Of a DNA stretch of 52,706 nt, positions 33,191 through 40,353 are shown piece by piece. Made by a program: the position numbers and the translations under genes. Under the pieces are notes generated by a model. It was not told where the DNA came from. It did no database searches and worked only from the letters and a program-made list of their open reading frames with translations. Source of the DNA: Pseudomonadota bacterium (GTDB lineage: Bacteria; Pseudomonadota; Alphaproteobacteria; UBA828); assembly GCA_027624955.1 (NCBI GenBank), contig JAQBTG010000027.1, positions 1 through 52,706 of the forward strand, read 5' to 3'. The stretch's first letter is position 1; each line of letters starts with the position of its first letter.

Positions 33191-33955
33191 TTACTCCTGT
33201 TGGTGGGCCGGCAATTTGTCGGGCTGCCAGGGCAAGGCGTGACGCAGTCCGTTGTCGACGATGAAATAGATAATCACGGCGAAGAACGCCAAAGTGAGCA
33301 GCGCGGCGAACATCAAATCGGTTTGTACACGCCCGTTGGCATGCAGCATGAGATAGCCGAGGCCAGCGCTGGCGCCGACCCATTCGCCGACTACCGCGCC
33401 GATAGGCGCGACAGCAGTGGCGACGCGCAATCCCGAAGCAAGGGCGGGCAGGGCGGCCGGCATACGGATGCGGGTGAGCATCTTCCAACGGCTGGCGCCC
33501 ATGGTGCGGGCGAGATCGGTCCAGCCTGGCTCGGTGCGGCGCAGGCCGTCGAAGAAACTGACGGTTACCGGGAAATAGATAATCAGAGTCGCCATCGCCA
33601 CCTTGGAGGTGATGCCATAGCCCAGCCACAGCACCAGGATGGGCGCGAGCGCGAAGACCGGCACCGCCTGAGACGCGACCAAAACCGGCAACAGCCAGCG
33701 CCTGGCAGGGCGGAAATAAGCCAGCGCCAGGGCGCTTGATACGCCGAGCGCCACGCCGCACAAAAGGCCGAGGGCGATTTCCAACAACGTGACCCCGGCA
33801 TGCCCGAGGATCGTCAGGTGATGCGTCCACCAGGCTTCGGCAACGCGCGCCGGCGCCGGCAAAATGAAATGCGGCGCGTCTGTCAGCCAGACGATGATCT
33901 GCCACAGCAGCACCAAGCCGGCGATGATTATGAGCGGGCGGATGAAGCGCATCAT
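33191..33955 (-). CDS. thiX: Thiamine-precursor ABC transporter permease
   Basis: This 254-residue permease of the TauC/SsuC/ThiX type has about six helices. The EAA-type loop is RTEPGWTDLARTMGASRWKMLTRIRMPAALPALASGLRV. It overlaps thiZ by 4 nt (ATGA) and lies just before thiY. The substrate is inferred from the riboswitch and partner. Confidence 0.9.
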   Translation of the reverse strand: MMRFIRPLIIIAGLVLLWQIIVWLTDAPHFILPAPARVAEAWWTHHLTILGHAGVTLLEIALGLLCGVALGVSSALALAYFRPARRWLLPVLVASQAVPVFALAPILVLWLGYGITSKVAMATLIIYFPVTVSFFDGLRRTEPGWTDLARTMGASRWKMLTRIRMPAALPALASGLRVATAVAPIGAVVGEWVGASAGLGYLMLHANGRVQTDLMFAALLTLAFFAVIIYFIVDNGLRHALPWQPDKLPAHQQE

Positions 33956-34737
33956 ATTTGTGCGTCGGCGGCGCGGAGGCGGCGCAGCAATTCCGCGTGA
34001 TGGCCGAGAAAATCAGCGTCGGCCGGATCGCGTGGCGTGTTGCCGGCGGGCGGCGGCACTTGGCTAAGCTCCGCCGGGCGCCCGGCCATGATAAAGATGC
34101 GCTCGCCGATACGCAGTGCCTCCATCGGGTCGTGGGTGACGAGCAGGATCGTGCGCCCGCGCAACAACTCGGCAGCAAGCTCTTGGAGGCGCAGGCGGGT
34201 TATGGCGTCGAGCGCGGAAAACGGCTCATCCATCAGCACCACTGGGCGGTCTTCCATCAGGGTGCGGGCGAGGGCGACGCGCTGACGCATACCGCCCGAC
34301 AATGTCGCCGGCAAGGCTTTCTCGCGGTCCGCCAGGCCGACGCGGGCTAGCAAATCGCGGGCGCGGGCGCGGTCCGGCAGTTCACCGCGCAGGCGCCCTC
34401 CCAACATGACGTTGCTGAGCACATCCAGCCACGGCAACAGCAAATCCTGTTGCGCCATATAGGCGATGGAGGTCGATAATTTGGCCGGCGCACCGGCACC
34501 GTTTGCAGTGATGTCGATCTTGCCGCCAGTCTCAAATTCTTCAAGGCCAGCGATCAATCGCAGCAGGCTGCTTTTGCCCACACCGCTCGGCCCGAGAAGA
34601 GCGCTGCACAGGCCAGCTGGCAAGTCCAGATCCAGGCCTTCAAAGAGATACGCACCGGCGTAGCTGAGGCTTACGCCTGAAATCGATATGGCAGGGGACG
34701 GCGATATCGCAGAGGGGGGAGTGGGGGTGTGCGGCAA
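33952..34737 (-). CDS. thiZ: Thiamine-precursor ABC transporter ATPase
   Basis: This ATPase is about 261 residues from the TTG at 34737. Walker A is GPSGVGKSS, the Q-loop YMAQQDLLLPWLDV, the signature LSGGMRQRVALARTL, Walker B VVLMDEP, H-loop VTHDPMEAL. The frame stays open further upstream through the riboswitch, but that part is an RNA element and cannot be coding in practice. TTG 34737 is the only ordinary start codon between the aptamer and the first ABC strand, and it lies at the aptamer's 3' edge, where ligand binding could block the ribosome. Confidence 0.88.
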   Translation of the reverse strand: MPHTPTPPSAISPSPAISISGVSLSYAGAYLFEGLDLDLPAGLCSALLGPSGVGKSSLLRLIAGLEEFETGGKIDITANGAGAPAKLSTSIAYMAQQDLLLPWLDVLSNVMLGGRLRGELPDRARARDLLARVGLADREKALPATLSGGMRQRVALARTLMEDRPVVLMDEPFSALDAITRLRLQELAAELLRGRTILLVTHDPMEALRIGERIFIMAGRPAELSQVPPPAGNTPRDPADADFLGHHAELLRRLRAADAQI

Positions 34738-34832
34738 ATTCCCAGTTCCTACGCCGGCATTAACCGGATCAGGTTTCGGGGTCGTTGGCGGCGCCAACCT
34801 CTCAGCCGAAATGGCTCCCCCCGAGAAGAATA
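34738..34832 (-). promoter_or_regulatory. TPP riboswitch (THI element)
   Basis: Read on the minus strand the region has, in order: the GGGGGGAGCC start, CTGAGA (34805-34800) in GGCTGAGAGG, a hairpin GTTGGCG/CGCCAAC, ACCTGAT (34774-34768), and GGTTAATGCCGGCGTAGG (34765-34748). These are the near-invariant bases of the thi-box aptamer. With TPP bound, expression of thiZXY should fall. The TTG start directly after the aptamer suggests control at translation initiation; no terminator stem is visible. Confidence 0.95.
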
Positions 34833-34920
34833 TGACTATGTCCGACTGGTGCGGCAGGCGCAAGGCCAATCCAGCGGATTCTCTCGGTTTTCGGGGCGGT
34901 GCCGCGAGTAATTATTACAT

Positions 34921-34952
34921 ATACGCATAATCATACTTGACATATATTCGTA
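34921..34952. promoter_or_regulatory. Bipartite operator upstream of the MarR gene
   Basis: ATACGCATA (34921-34929) and TATTCGTA (34945-34952) form an imperfect inverted pair starting 24 bp apart. The same pair with the same spacing recurs at 35703-35734. The site brackets the -35 box of the MarR promoter, so a bound protein would repress it. Autoregulation by the MarR protein is the simplest model. Confidence 0.65.
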
Positions 34953-34965
34953 TCATGCATAAATA
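34937..34965 (+). promoter_or_regulatory. Strong sigma-70-type promoter of the MarR gene
   Basis: TTGACA (34937-34942), 17-bp spacer, TAAATA (34960-34965). The -35 box is a consensus match. Transcription would start near 34972, giving a leader of about 27 nt with GGAGAG before the ATG at 34999. Confidence 0.75.
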
Positions 34966-34998
34966 GGGGGGAGACGAAACGAATCTAGGAGAGTGGAC

Positions 34999-35565
34999 AT
35001 GGCAACCAATTCGGCGAAAGTTTATCAGGAACTCAGTATCCCGCCGCTGCGCGCTGAAAGCCGCATCGCGCTCGAAAGCTTCCTGCCCTATCAGCTCTCC
35101 GTCATCGCCAGCCGTGTAAGCCGCGGTTTGGCCCGGCTTTATGCCGTGCGCTTCGATTTGACCGTTCAGGAATGGCGTATCATGACCGTATTGGGACGCT
35201 TTCCCGGGGTTTGCGCCAATGAGGTCGGCGAACTGACGGCGATGGACAAGGTGCGGGTCAGTCGCGGTGTGGCGCGGTTGTTACAGTTTGAGCGCGTCCG
35301 CCGTGATTCAGACCCCAGCGACCGGCGCCGCTCCAAGCTCTATCTCAGCGATAGCGGGCGCGAGGTCTATGACCAGATCGTGCCGGTGGCACGTGCCTAT
35401 CAGGACAAGCTGGTAGCCGATCTCGACAGCGCCGAGATGCGCTTACTGGAGACACTGCTGGCCAAGATCGAGAGCGGTGTTGCCGCAATTGGCAAGGAGG
35501 GCTTCGGCCTGGCCTCCGGCCTCGATACCGCGGCGCACACACGCGGGCGCTTTAACGGTCATTAG
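34999..35565 (+). CDS. MarR family transcriptional regulator
   Basis: This 188-residue winged-helix regulator has MarR features: helices around PYQLSVIASRVSRGLARLYAVRFDLTVQEWRIMTVLG, a recognition helix region MDKVRVSRGVARLLQFERV and the wing DRRRSKLYLSDSGREVYD. The start is ATG 34999 (AGGAGAG upstream) rather than the GTG two codons earlier. The ligand is unknown. It has its own strong promoter with overlapping operator halves, and a related site precedes the XRE gene at 35809, so it may control both. Confidence 0.88.
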   Translation: MATNSAKVYQELSIPPLRAESRIALESFLPYQLSVIASRVSRGLARLYAVRFDLTVQEWRIMTVLGRFPGVCANEVGELTAMDKVRVSRGVARLLQFERVRRDSDPSDRRRSKLYLSDSGREVYDQIVPVARAYQDKLVADLDSAEMRLLETLLAKIESGVAAIGKEGFGLASGLDTAAHTRGRFNGH

Positions 35566-35702
35566 GTAGGCGTCCCTGTAGGCGCCGGATATATCGCCAA
35601 GAGACTAAAGTAACACGGAAACAGCCGCTCTTCCGTCCCCCGGCTCCTAGCCGTCTATAGGGAAGCACCGGTTCCTTGGCGTGAGAGGACAATAAATTCG
35701 CT

Positions 35703-35734
35703 ATACGCATATTAACCAAGTTATGTTATTCGTG
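35703..35734. promoter_or_regulatory. Second copy of the bipartite operator, upstream of the XRE gene
   Basis: ATACGCATA (35703-35711) and TATTCGTG (35727-35734) repeat the MarR-promoter element with the same 24-bp offset; 16 of the 17 half-site positions agree. The bases between differ, which argues for a conserved binding site and not a recent duplication. Confidence 0.65.
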
Positions 35735-35806
35735 TACGGCAAGGTGATTCGCGAGACCACGCGTGAGACCAGGCGTCAAATTAGGCGCGAGACCAGGAGT
35801 GTATAG
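35723..35806 (+). CDS. Possible 27-residue leader peptide built on a 12-bp repeat
   Basis: An ATG at 35723 opens a 27-codon frame ending in TAG 35804-35806, two nt before the XRE start codon. The peptide begins MLFVYGKVIRETTRETRR and is Arg-rich because the 12-bp repeat unit encodes RET-R blocks. Later in-frame GTG codons (35732, 35744) could also start it. There is no strong ribosome binding site, so translation is unproven. Termination so close to the next start would suit translational coupling. Confidence 0.35.
   Translation: MLFVYGKVIRETTRETRRQIRRETRSV
35749..35796 (+). repeat. Tandem 12-bp repeat, four units
   Basis: The units are TCGCGAGACCAC, GCGTGAGACCAG, GCGTCAAATTAG (diverged) and GCGCGAGACCAG, in perfect 12-nt register. 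The final AG merges with GAG to give the AGGAG ribosome binding site of the XRE gene. The period of 12 equals four codons. Confidence 0.75.
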
Positions 35807-35808
35807 CG

Positions 35809-36306
35809 ATGGAAATGGCGTTTGCCGCGAGAATACAGGCGTTGCGCGAGGGCCTCGGGATGACCCAGGCCAAGTTCGCCAAAGCCCTGGTTGTGAGCCA
35901 GGGCGCGGTGTCGCGCTGGGAACAGGGCAAACATGCGCCGAGCGAGCATATGCTGGCCAAAATAGCCGCGCTCGCCGGGATGACATCTGCCGAACTCAGA
36001 TATGGCGCCAGCTATGCGCCGCCCAGCTATGCGCCGGCGAGTGATGAAATGCCGGGCGCAGCCCCCGGCGGCACAGCAGACGGCACAGCAGACGGAAACA
36101 GCCGCCCGCTCGCCATCCGCTCCAAACGCGTGCGCCGCCGCGTTACCGACCTGCTTGAGGATTGCGTCATCAAGGCGCGCTCATCGGGTAAAGCCGATGT
36201 CGCCACAGCCCTCGAAGTGATCCTCGATAAATGCTGGGCCGACGCAGCACACTACCGAAAACATCTGCGCGAAAAAGATAAAACCAATAAACAAATAGCT
36301 AGCTAA
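35809..36306 (+). CDS. XRE-family helix-turn-helix regulator
   Basis: This 165-residue DNA-binding protein has an N-terminal HTH (about 5-60: RIQALREGLGMTQAKFAKALVVSQGAVSRWEQGKHAPS), a linker with Tyr-Ala-Pro and Gly-Thr-Ala-Asp repeats (about 65-100), and a basic helical C-terminal region (SKRVRRRVTDLLEDCVIKARS...). The linker DNA itself carries small repeats. The start ATG 35809 follows AGGAG. It is close to the MarR gene and probably in the same circuit. No toxin or phage gene is adjacent. Confidence 0.85.
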   Translation: MEMAFAARIQALREGLGMTQAKFAKALVVSQGAVSRWEQGKHAPSEHMLAKIAALAGMTSAELRYGASYAPPSYAPASDEMPGAAPGGTADGTADGNSRPLAIRSKRVRRRVTDLLEDCVIKARSSGKADVATALEVILDKCWADAAHYRKHLREKDKTNKQIAS

Positions 36307-36332
36307 ATAATATTGAGCGAAATCCGCCCGAC

Positions 36333-37220
36333 TCAGCCAAACACCTCCCATTGGGCATCAGTCATGGCATAGCGGGCGTAGCGGAAATCGCGGATAAAGC
36401 CTAGCTCCCGGCCGCGAAACTCCAGCAGGATAAAATAGGCCGGTTTGCTGCCGGCGTGCTCCAGGTCAAAGGCCAGGATTGCGCCGCGACCCTCCACCAG
36501 CCCCGGCATCATCCGCCAATCGCGCCGCTTCGAATAATTGCCAAAATAATTTCCGATCTGCTGGCGCCCGGTTTCCCGTACACGGCCTACCAGTTCCAGC
36601 CGCACTTCGGCGGACAGCATGTCTCTTAGCTTATCAAAATTATGATCGTTGAAATGTTGGGCATAGAGGCCGAGCCGCTGCCGTTCTTCTCGTGTGAGCG
36701 GCGATGAATCCGCCGCCGAGGCGGTCTCGCCGCGTTTCAAGTTTTCCCGGCCGCGGTGCAGGGAAGCCTTAACCGACGCGATGCTGCTATCGGTCAGATT
36801 GGCGACCTCACCCGCCGTATAGCCGAGAATGTCACGAAATATTACCGTGCTGCGCTGGCGCGGCGGCAGCGCCAGGAAGGGACGCAACGAATCGGCAACT
36901 TCGCTACGCATGACGGCTTGCGGCACCGTCTCGGCCGCCGGCATTGTCGCGTTGAGCATGGCCTTGTCCCGTTTCTTGCCGCGCAAATAATCAAGCGTGA
37001 CGTTGTGCGCAATGCGGAACAACCAAGCGCGCAAATTGGTCACTTGGTCGCCACGCTTCAACGCTTCGAACGCTTTCATACAGGCGATTTGCAAGACGTC
37101 CTCACCGTCGATCACTGAGCCGGTCATACGGCTGCAATAGCGGTGTATTTCCGGCCTGAGTTCGGGCAGAGCCTGCTCGAACGTCGTCTGCGAGATCGGC
37201 TGGGTATCCGCGTTCGCCAC
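36333..37220 (-). CDS. ECF-type sigma factor with C-terminal SnoaL/NTF2-like domain
   Basis: This 295-residue protein has sigma region 2 (about 20-95: HRYCSRMTGSVIDGEDVLQIACMKAFEAL and LRAWLFRIAHNVTLDYLRG), region 4 (about 110-165: PPRQRSTVIFRDILGYTAGEVANLTDSSIASVKASLHRGRENL) and a roughly 110-residue tail (YAQHFNDHNFDKLRDMLSAEVRLELVG...) of the SnoaL/NTF2-like type seen in ECF families that lack a separate anti-sigma factor. The tail may act as built-in ligand or regulator domain. The gene follows the SDR gene by 31 nt. The start is GTG. Confidence 0.87.
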   Translation of the reverse strand: MANADTQPISQTTFEQALPELRPEIHRYCSRMTGSVIDGEDVLQIACMKAFEALKRGDQVTNLRAWLFRIAHNVTLDYLRGKKRDKAMLNATMPAAETVPQAVMRSEVADSLRPFLALPPRQRSTVIFRDILGYTAGEVANLTDSSIASVKASLHRGRENLKRGETASAADSSPLTREERQRLGLYAQHFNDHNFDKLRDMLSAEVRLELVGRVRETGRQQIGNYFGNYSKRRDWRMMPGLVEGRGAILAFDLEHAGSKPAYFILLEFRGRELGFIRDFRYARYAMTDAQWEVFG

Positions 37221-37251
37221 CTGTTATGCCACCGTCCGTCATACAAGCCGG

Positions 37252-37998
37252 TTACGCCATAGCTTCAGCGCCACTGCCGGTAATCGTGAAAGCGCTGGCG
37301 CCAGCTTCGGGTGCACGGCCCAAAAGATCAATCAGATGCGCACCGGCGAGTTCGGCGGTCAGCGGATGCTCCCACTGGCTCATAAATTTGTCGATCGGCA
37401 TGCCGGCAGATGCGGCATAGGCGGCCGAGGCCATGTTGCCGATTTCCGTGCCAGCAATCAGTTGCTTGGGAATGATCGACATAAACCTCAAGCCGAGTTC
37501 CATGCGATCGGCCTCGCGCTGGCCGTAATTCACCAGAAAATACTGCATCCGCTTGGCCCCGGCATAACCGCCCGAAAGCGGTGAGCCAGCGAGCGATGCG
37601 CCCGACGAGAAGCTGACGAACAAGCCGCCGGCGGCGAGCGGCGCCGTCAGCGCGGCCTTGGTGAATTCGAATGCGATTTTGGTGTCGTTATTCCAGGCGG
37701 CGCTAAATTCATCCCAATCCAGTTCGTGCACCGCCGCCATCTTCGGCCGGTGGCCACCCGCCAGGATCAGCAGGTCCGGACTGAACCGCGTGAGGAGATC
37801 CTGCGCCACGCCATCCGCAGCGGCATCGGCGGCGACGGTTTCGATTTCGGGCGCGGCGGCCTTCAATTCCGCCAGCGCGGTCGCGCCGCGCGCAGCGACG
37901 GCGGTGCGGACGCCAATTTTGGCTAATGCCAACGATACTTCGCGGCCGACGCCGCTCGAGCCACCGATAACTAGGGCGCGCTGAAATTTAATGGACAT
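37252..37998 (-). CDS. Short-chain dehydrogenase/reductase
   Basis: This 248-residue NAD(P)-dependent SDR has the cofactor motif GGSSGVGRE (12-20), the catalytic Ser region SFSSGAS and the YAGAK active-site pair. Start ATG 37998 has GGAGAGG upstream, better than the longer frame starting at 38028. It is the first gene of a two-gene unit with the ECF sigma factor, so it may be that factor's target or signal enzyme. The substrate is unknown. Confidence 0.87.
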   Translation of the reverse strand: MSIKFQRALVIGGSSGVGREVSLALAKIGVRTAVAARGATALAELKAAAPEIETVAADAAADGVAQDLLTRFSPDLLILAGGHRPKMAAVHELDWDEFSAAWNNDTKIAFEFTKAALTAPLAAGGLFVSFSSGASLAGSPLSGGYAGAKRMQYFLVNYGQREADRMELGLRFMSIIPKQLIAGTEIGNMASAAYAASAGMPIDKFMSQWEHPLTAELAGAHLIDLLGRAPEAGASAFTITGSGAEAMA

Positions 37999-38113
37999 GG
38001 CTGAGACCTCTCCAATTTTATGTTTCAATTACCTGTAAGACGATCGTCAGAGGCAAAAGGATTCGTCGCGAGAAAATTATTTGGTGAAAAGTTCGTCACC
38101 GCCAAAATCTGTT

Positions 38114-38147
38114 CCGGCGCTATGCGCTCGTATGAACCGGCGCTATG
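38114..38147. repeat. 11-bp direct repeat upstream of the DUF192 gene
   Basis: CCGGCGCTATG occurs at 38114-38124 and 38137-38147, offset 23 bp, in the region between the divergent SDR and DUF192 genes. A 10-bp palindrome, GACGATCGTC, is at 38039-38048. Either could be a regulator site; no known consensus matches. Confidence 0.4.
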
Positions 38148-38190
38148 ATGCGCCAATGACAATCTGCAGAGAAAAGCGCGGAGAGGCGCG

Positions 38191-38697
38191 ATGAAGGCTT
38201 GGTTCAAGCGAATTTGTCGGCGCGGGGCAGGCCTTCGCTGGGCGGTGGCGTTTGCCGTGATCGTCAGCGCTCTATTAGTCGCCTCGCCGCTGCACGCGCA
38301 ACAGCAGGAATTGCCGCTCGAGGCTTTGGCCATCGAGACTTCGGTGGGCAAACGCCTATTCCAGGTCGAAGTGGCGCGCACCGATGAGCAGCGCGCCGCA
38401 GGCCTGATGTGGCGCAAGACCATGCCACCGGATCGCGGCATGCTGTTCGATTTTGATGTCGAGCGCCATGTGACCATGTGGATGCAAAACACGCCGCTGT
38501 CGCTAGATATGCTATTCATCACCGAGGACGGAACAGTGGCCTCGATCGCCGCCCATACCAACCCATTCTCCACCGATCGCATCTCTTCCGGGGTGCGAGT
38601 CGGCGCCGTTCTCGAGCTTCTCGCCGGCAGCGTCGAGCGCTTGGGTATTGCGTCCGGCGACACGGTGCGGCATTCAATGTTCGGTAACCTGCCTTGA
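38191..38697 (+). CDS. DUF192 secreted protein
   Basis: This 168-residue protein has an N-terminal export signal (about 1-40, ending LLVASPLHAQ). The mature part is the DUF192 domain: VEVARTDEQRAAGLMWRKTMPPDRGMLFDFD, MWMQNTPLSLDMLFI, and a C-terminal GAVLELLAGSVERLGIASGDTV. The family is a small beta barrel of unknown function, probably periplasmic. Its stop is close to the following pentapeptide gene. Confidence 0.85.
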   Translation: MKAWFKRICRRGAGLRWAVAFAVIVSALLVASPLHAQQQELPLEALAIETSVGKRLFQVEVARTDEQRAAGLMWRKTMPPDRGMLFDFDVERHVTMWMQNTPLSLDMLFITEDGTVASIAAHTNPFSTDRISSGVRVGAVLELLAGSVERLGIASGDTVRHSMFGNLP

Positions 38698-38765
38698 ACA
38701 TAGCGAGATGGCCTATCTTTTCTAAACCAGCCGAGCATCGCGATCCCAGCCGGGCATCGCACACT

Positions 38766-39332
38766 ATGTGGATAACCAAAGCCGCCGCCTTTTCACTTGC
38801 CGCCTGCCTGTGCGTGGCGCTCCTCACCGTGCCGCTATCGGCGCCCGTTTGGGCCGACGATGCAGAAGATGCGGCGGAAGAGGCGGCGCGGATCGCCACT
38901 CAATTGGAGCATCTCATCAAGACCGGGCGCTGTGTGAACTGCGATCTCTCAAACGCCAAGCTCGGCGCGCAGAAGCTAAGCGGCGCCAGGCTCACCGGCG
39001 CGGATCTCACTGGCGCCGATTTGGCTGGCGCGGATTTCCGCCAAGCAGAGATGGTAAAAACCAAACTGAGCGGTGCCAACCTCTCCGGCGCCAACTTTGA
39101 GGGCGCCAATCTCACCGGCGCGGACCTCTCCGATGCCAATTTGACCGGCGCCAATTTGCGCGGCGCGGATTTAACCGGCTCCGATATCAGCGGCGCCAAC
39201 TTGACCGGCGCGGATTTCTGGGGCGCAGAAATTCGCCGCGCCGACCTAACCGACCTAAAGGTCGATAAATCTATCGGAATCACTGAGGCGGAAGTCGGCA
39301 GCTCCGGCAAGATTTCCATCTTCGACCGTTAA
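38766..39332 (+). CDS. Exported pentapeptide repeat protein
   Basis: This 188-residue protein has a signal peptide (starting MWITKAAAFSLAACLCVALL), then an acidic stretch (DDAEDAAEEAA), a KTGRCVNCDLS Cys pair, and about 18 tandem A(D/N)LxG pentapeptides that fold as a right-handed beta helix, ending in SGKISIFDR. The DNA shows the matching quasi-repeats of about 15 bp (38950-39250). I start at ATG 38766 because the signal begins there; an upstream TTG at 38694 overlaps the DUF192 stop but adds an unlikely extension. Function unknown. Confidence 0.85.
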   Translation: MWITKAAAFSLAACLCVALLTVPLSAPVWADDAEDAAEEAARIATQLEHLIKTGRCVNCDLSNAKLGAQKLSGARLTGADLTGADLAGADFRQAEMVKTKLSGANLSGANFEGANLTGADLSDANLTGANLRGADLTGSDISGANLTGADFWGAEIRRADLTDLKVDKSIGITEAEVGSSGKISIFDR

Positions 39333-39398
39333 GGCGATCAGCCGGCGGATCATAAGCCGCTGGATTTTAACCGGCGAAAGCATTACCTAGCGATAGTT

Positions 39399-39475
<77 letters not shown>

Positions 39476-39518
39476 AATTTAGAGAACTCGCCGAGGCCGC
39501 GCGGGGTGGCGCCGTGTC

Positions 39519-39743
39519 TTACAAGGTGGCGAGGATATTACGGCGCTTCACCTCTGCCTCCGTCGCCGAGATCAACCCTTGATCGAGCAGCGACCGTAGG
39601 TTGACCGATTGCGCGCGCGCGGGCGGCGCGATCGTTGCGCTGCGATTTGTGCTCCGGTCGGGATCGCTAAGAATCATCGCGGCGAGCAGTGCCAATGCCA
39701 GCGCCGCGCTAAAACTTATCGAAAGCCATTTTGCTGTTTTCAT
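39519..39743 (-). CDS. Small exported or membrane-anchored SHOCT-like protein
   Basis: This 74-residue protein has an N-terminal hydrophobic helix (WLSISFSAALALALLAAMIL), a Ser/Pro/Ala linker and a C-terminal SHOCT-type motif (VNLRSLLDQGLISATEAEVK, about 47-66), the short helical element often found at protein ends. AAGGAGG lies six nt before the ATG, so translation should be efficient. It follows the gene at 39777 by 33 nt on the same strand. Function unknown. Confidence 0.75.
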   Translation of the reverse strand: MKTAKWLSISFSAALALALLAAMILSDPDRSTNRSATIAPPARAQSVNLRSLLDQGLISATEAEVKRRNILATL

Positions 39744-39776
39744 GATTGCCTCCTTAAGGTGTGTGGTCGGGTTTGC

Positions 39777-40223
39777 TTATCCGACCAAAATGTTGCGTAG
39801 CTGGCGCTCGCCGATCGGCATGGTCGCGCCGGATTGAAAGGCCTGCCACAACTGCTCCTTGACGGTGTCTTCGTAATGCGCCGGCATGTCGTCGCTAATG
39901 CGGTCGAAGCGCCACGCCGACGCGCCGTAACGCAGGGCCAAAAGCGCGATTTGTTTGGCCTGGGCGGATTTCGACAGCCCGTTCTCGTAGGTGTCGGCAA
40001 TTTCGCGCAGTGCCGCGTCGCGCACGCGATTGGCTTCCTCGCGCCACCACGGCATGCCGCCCTGGGCAAATCGCAGGCCCAACGCATCGTCCATGGAGGT
40101 GCAGCGGCGATCGAGGAAATGCTCCAAGGCTGAGGCGAGCCATTCCGATTGTTGTGTCTCGAGCGGCTCGCCTGCCATGCAGCGCTGTTTGATCTCTCTC
40201 AGATGGTCGATTGTCTGCAACAT
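39777..40223 (-). CDS. Hypothetical protein, 148 residues
   Basis: I do not recognise this family. It is mostly alpha-helical and soluble: LQTIDHLREIKQRCMAGEPL, then WLASALEHFLDRRCTSMDDALGLRFAQGGMPWWREE, and a YENGLSKSAQAKQIALLALRYGA segment that could be an HTH-like helix pair. The start ATG 40223 is preceded by AGGAGCAGGAAC. It is upstream of the SHOCT gene and divergent from the SARP gene, so the three may share regulation. Confidence 0.72.
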   Translation of the reverse strand: MLQTIDHLREIKQRCMAGEPLETQQSEWLASALEHFLDRRCTSMDDALGLRFAQGGMPWWREEANRVRDAALREIADTYENGLSKSAQAKQIALLALRYGASAWRFDRISDDMPAHYEDTVKEQLWQAFQSGATMPIGERQLRNILVG

Positions 40224-40353
40224 GTTCCTGCTCCTGCGCTTCGTGATGACCCTGTTTTTAAGGAGCGGGCGTGATCTGGATGTTATGAGCCGCGTGAAAA
40301 ATGCGTTAAAAATGCTGGCGGGGCGGATTTAGTCCGCGTCAGAGGGTAGGATT

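Larger units (their letters stand above)
35566..35808. other. Intergenic control region between MarR and XRE genes
   Basis: This 243-bp gap holds the operator copy (35703-35734), the leader frame and the 12-bp tandem repeat. The first 130 bp show no gene or clear hairpin terminator. A promoter is expected near 35700-35740, but I cannot pick one with confidence. Confidence 0.5.

Noticed and set aside
34738-34869. N-terminal extension of thiZ through the riboswitch
   Set aside because: The region matches the TPP aptamer base for base at conserved positions and the encoded peptide is not ABC-like.
35749-35796. 12-bp repeats as a CRISPR or plasmid iteron array
   Set aside because: Too short, no spacers, no cas or rep gene nearby; the control-region and leader-peptide reading is a better fit.
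38950-39250. Short regular DNA repeats that might suggest a CRISPR or satellite array
   Set aside because: The 15-bp period matches the pentapeptide codons of the protein encoded there; there are no unique spacers.
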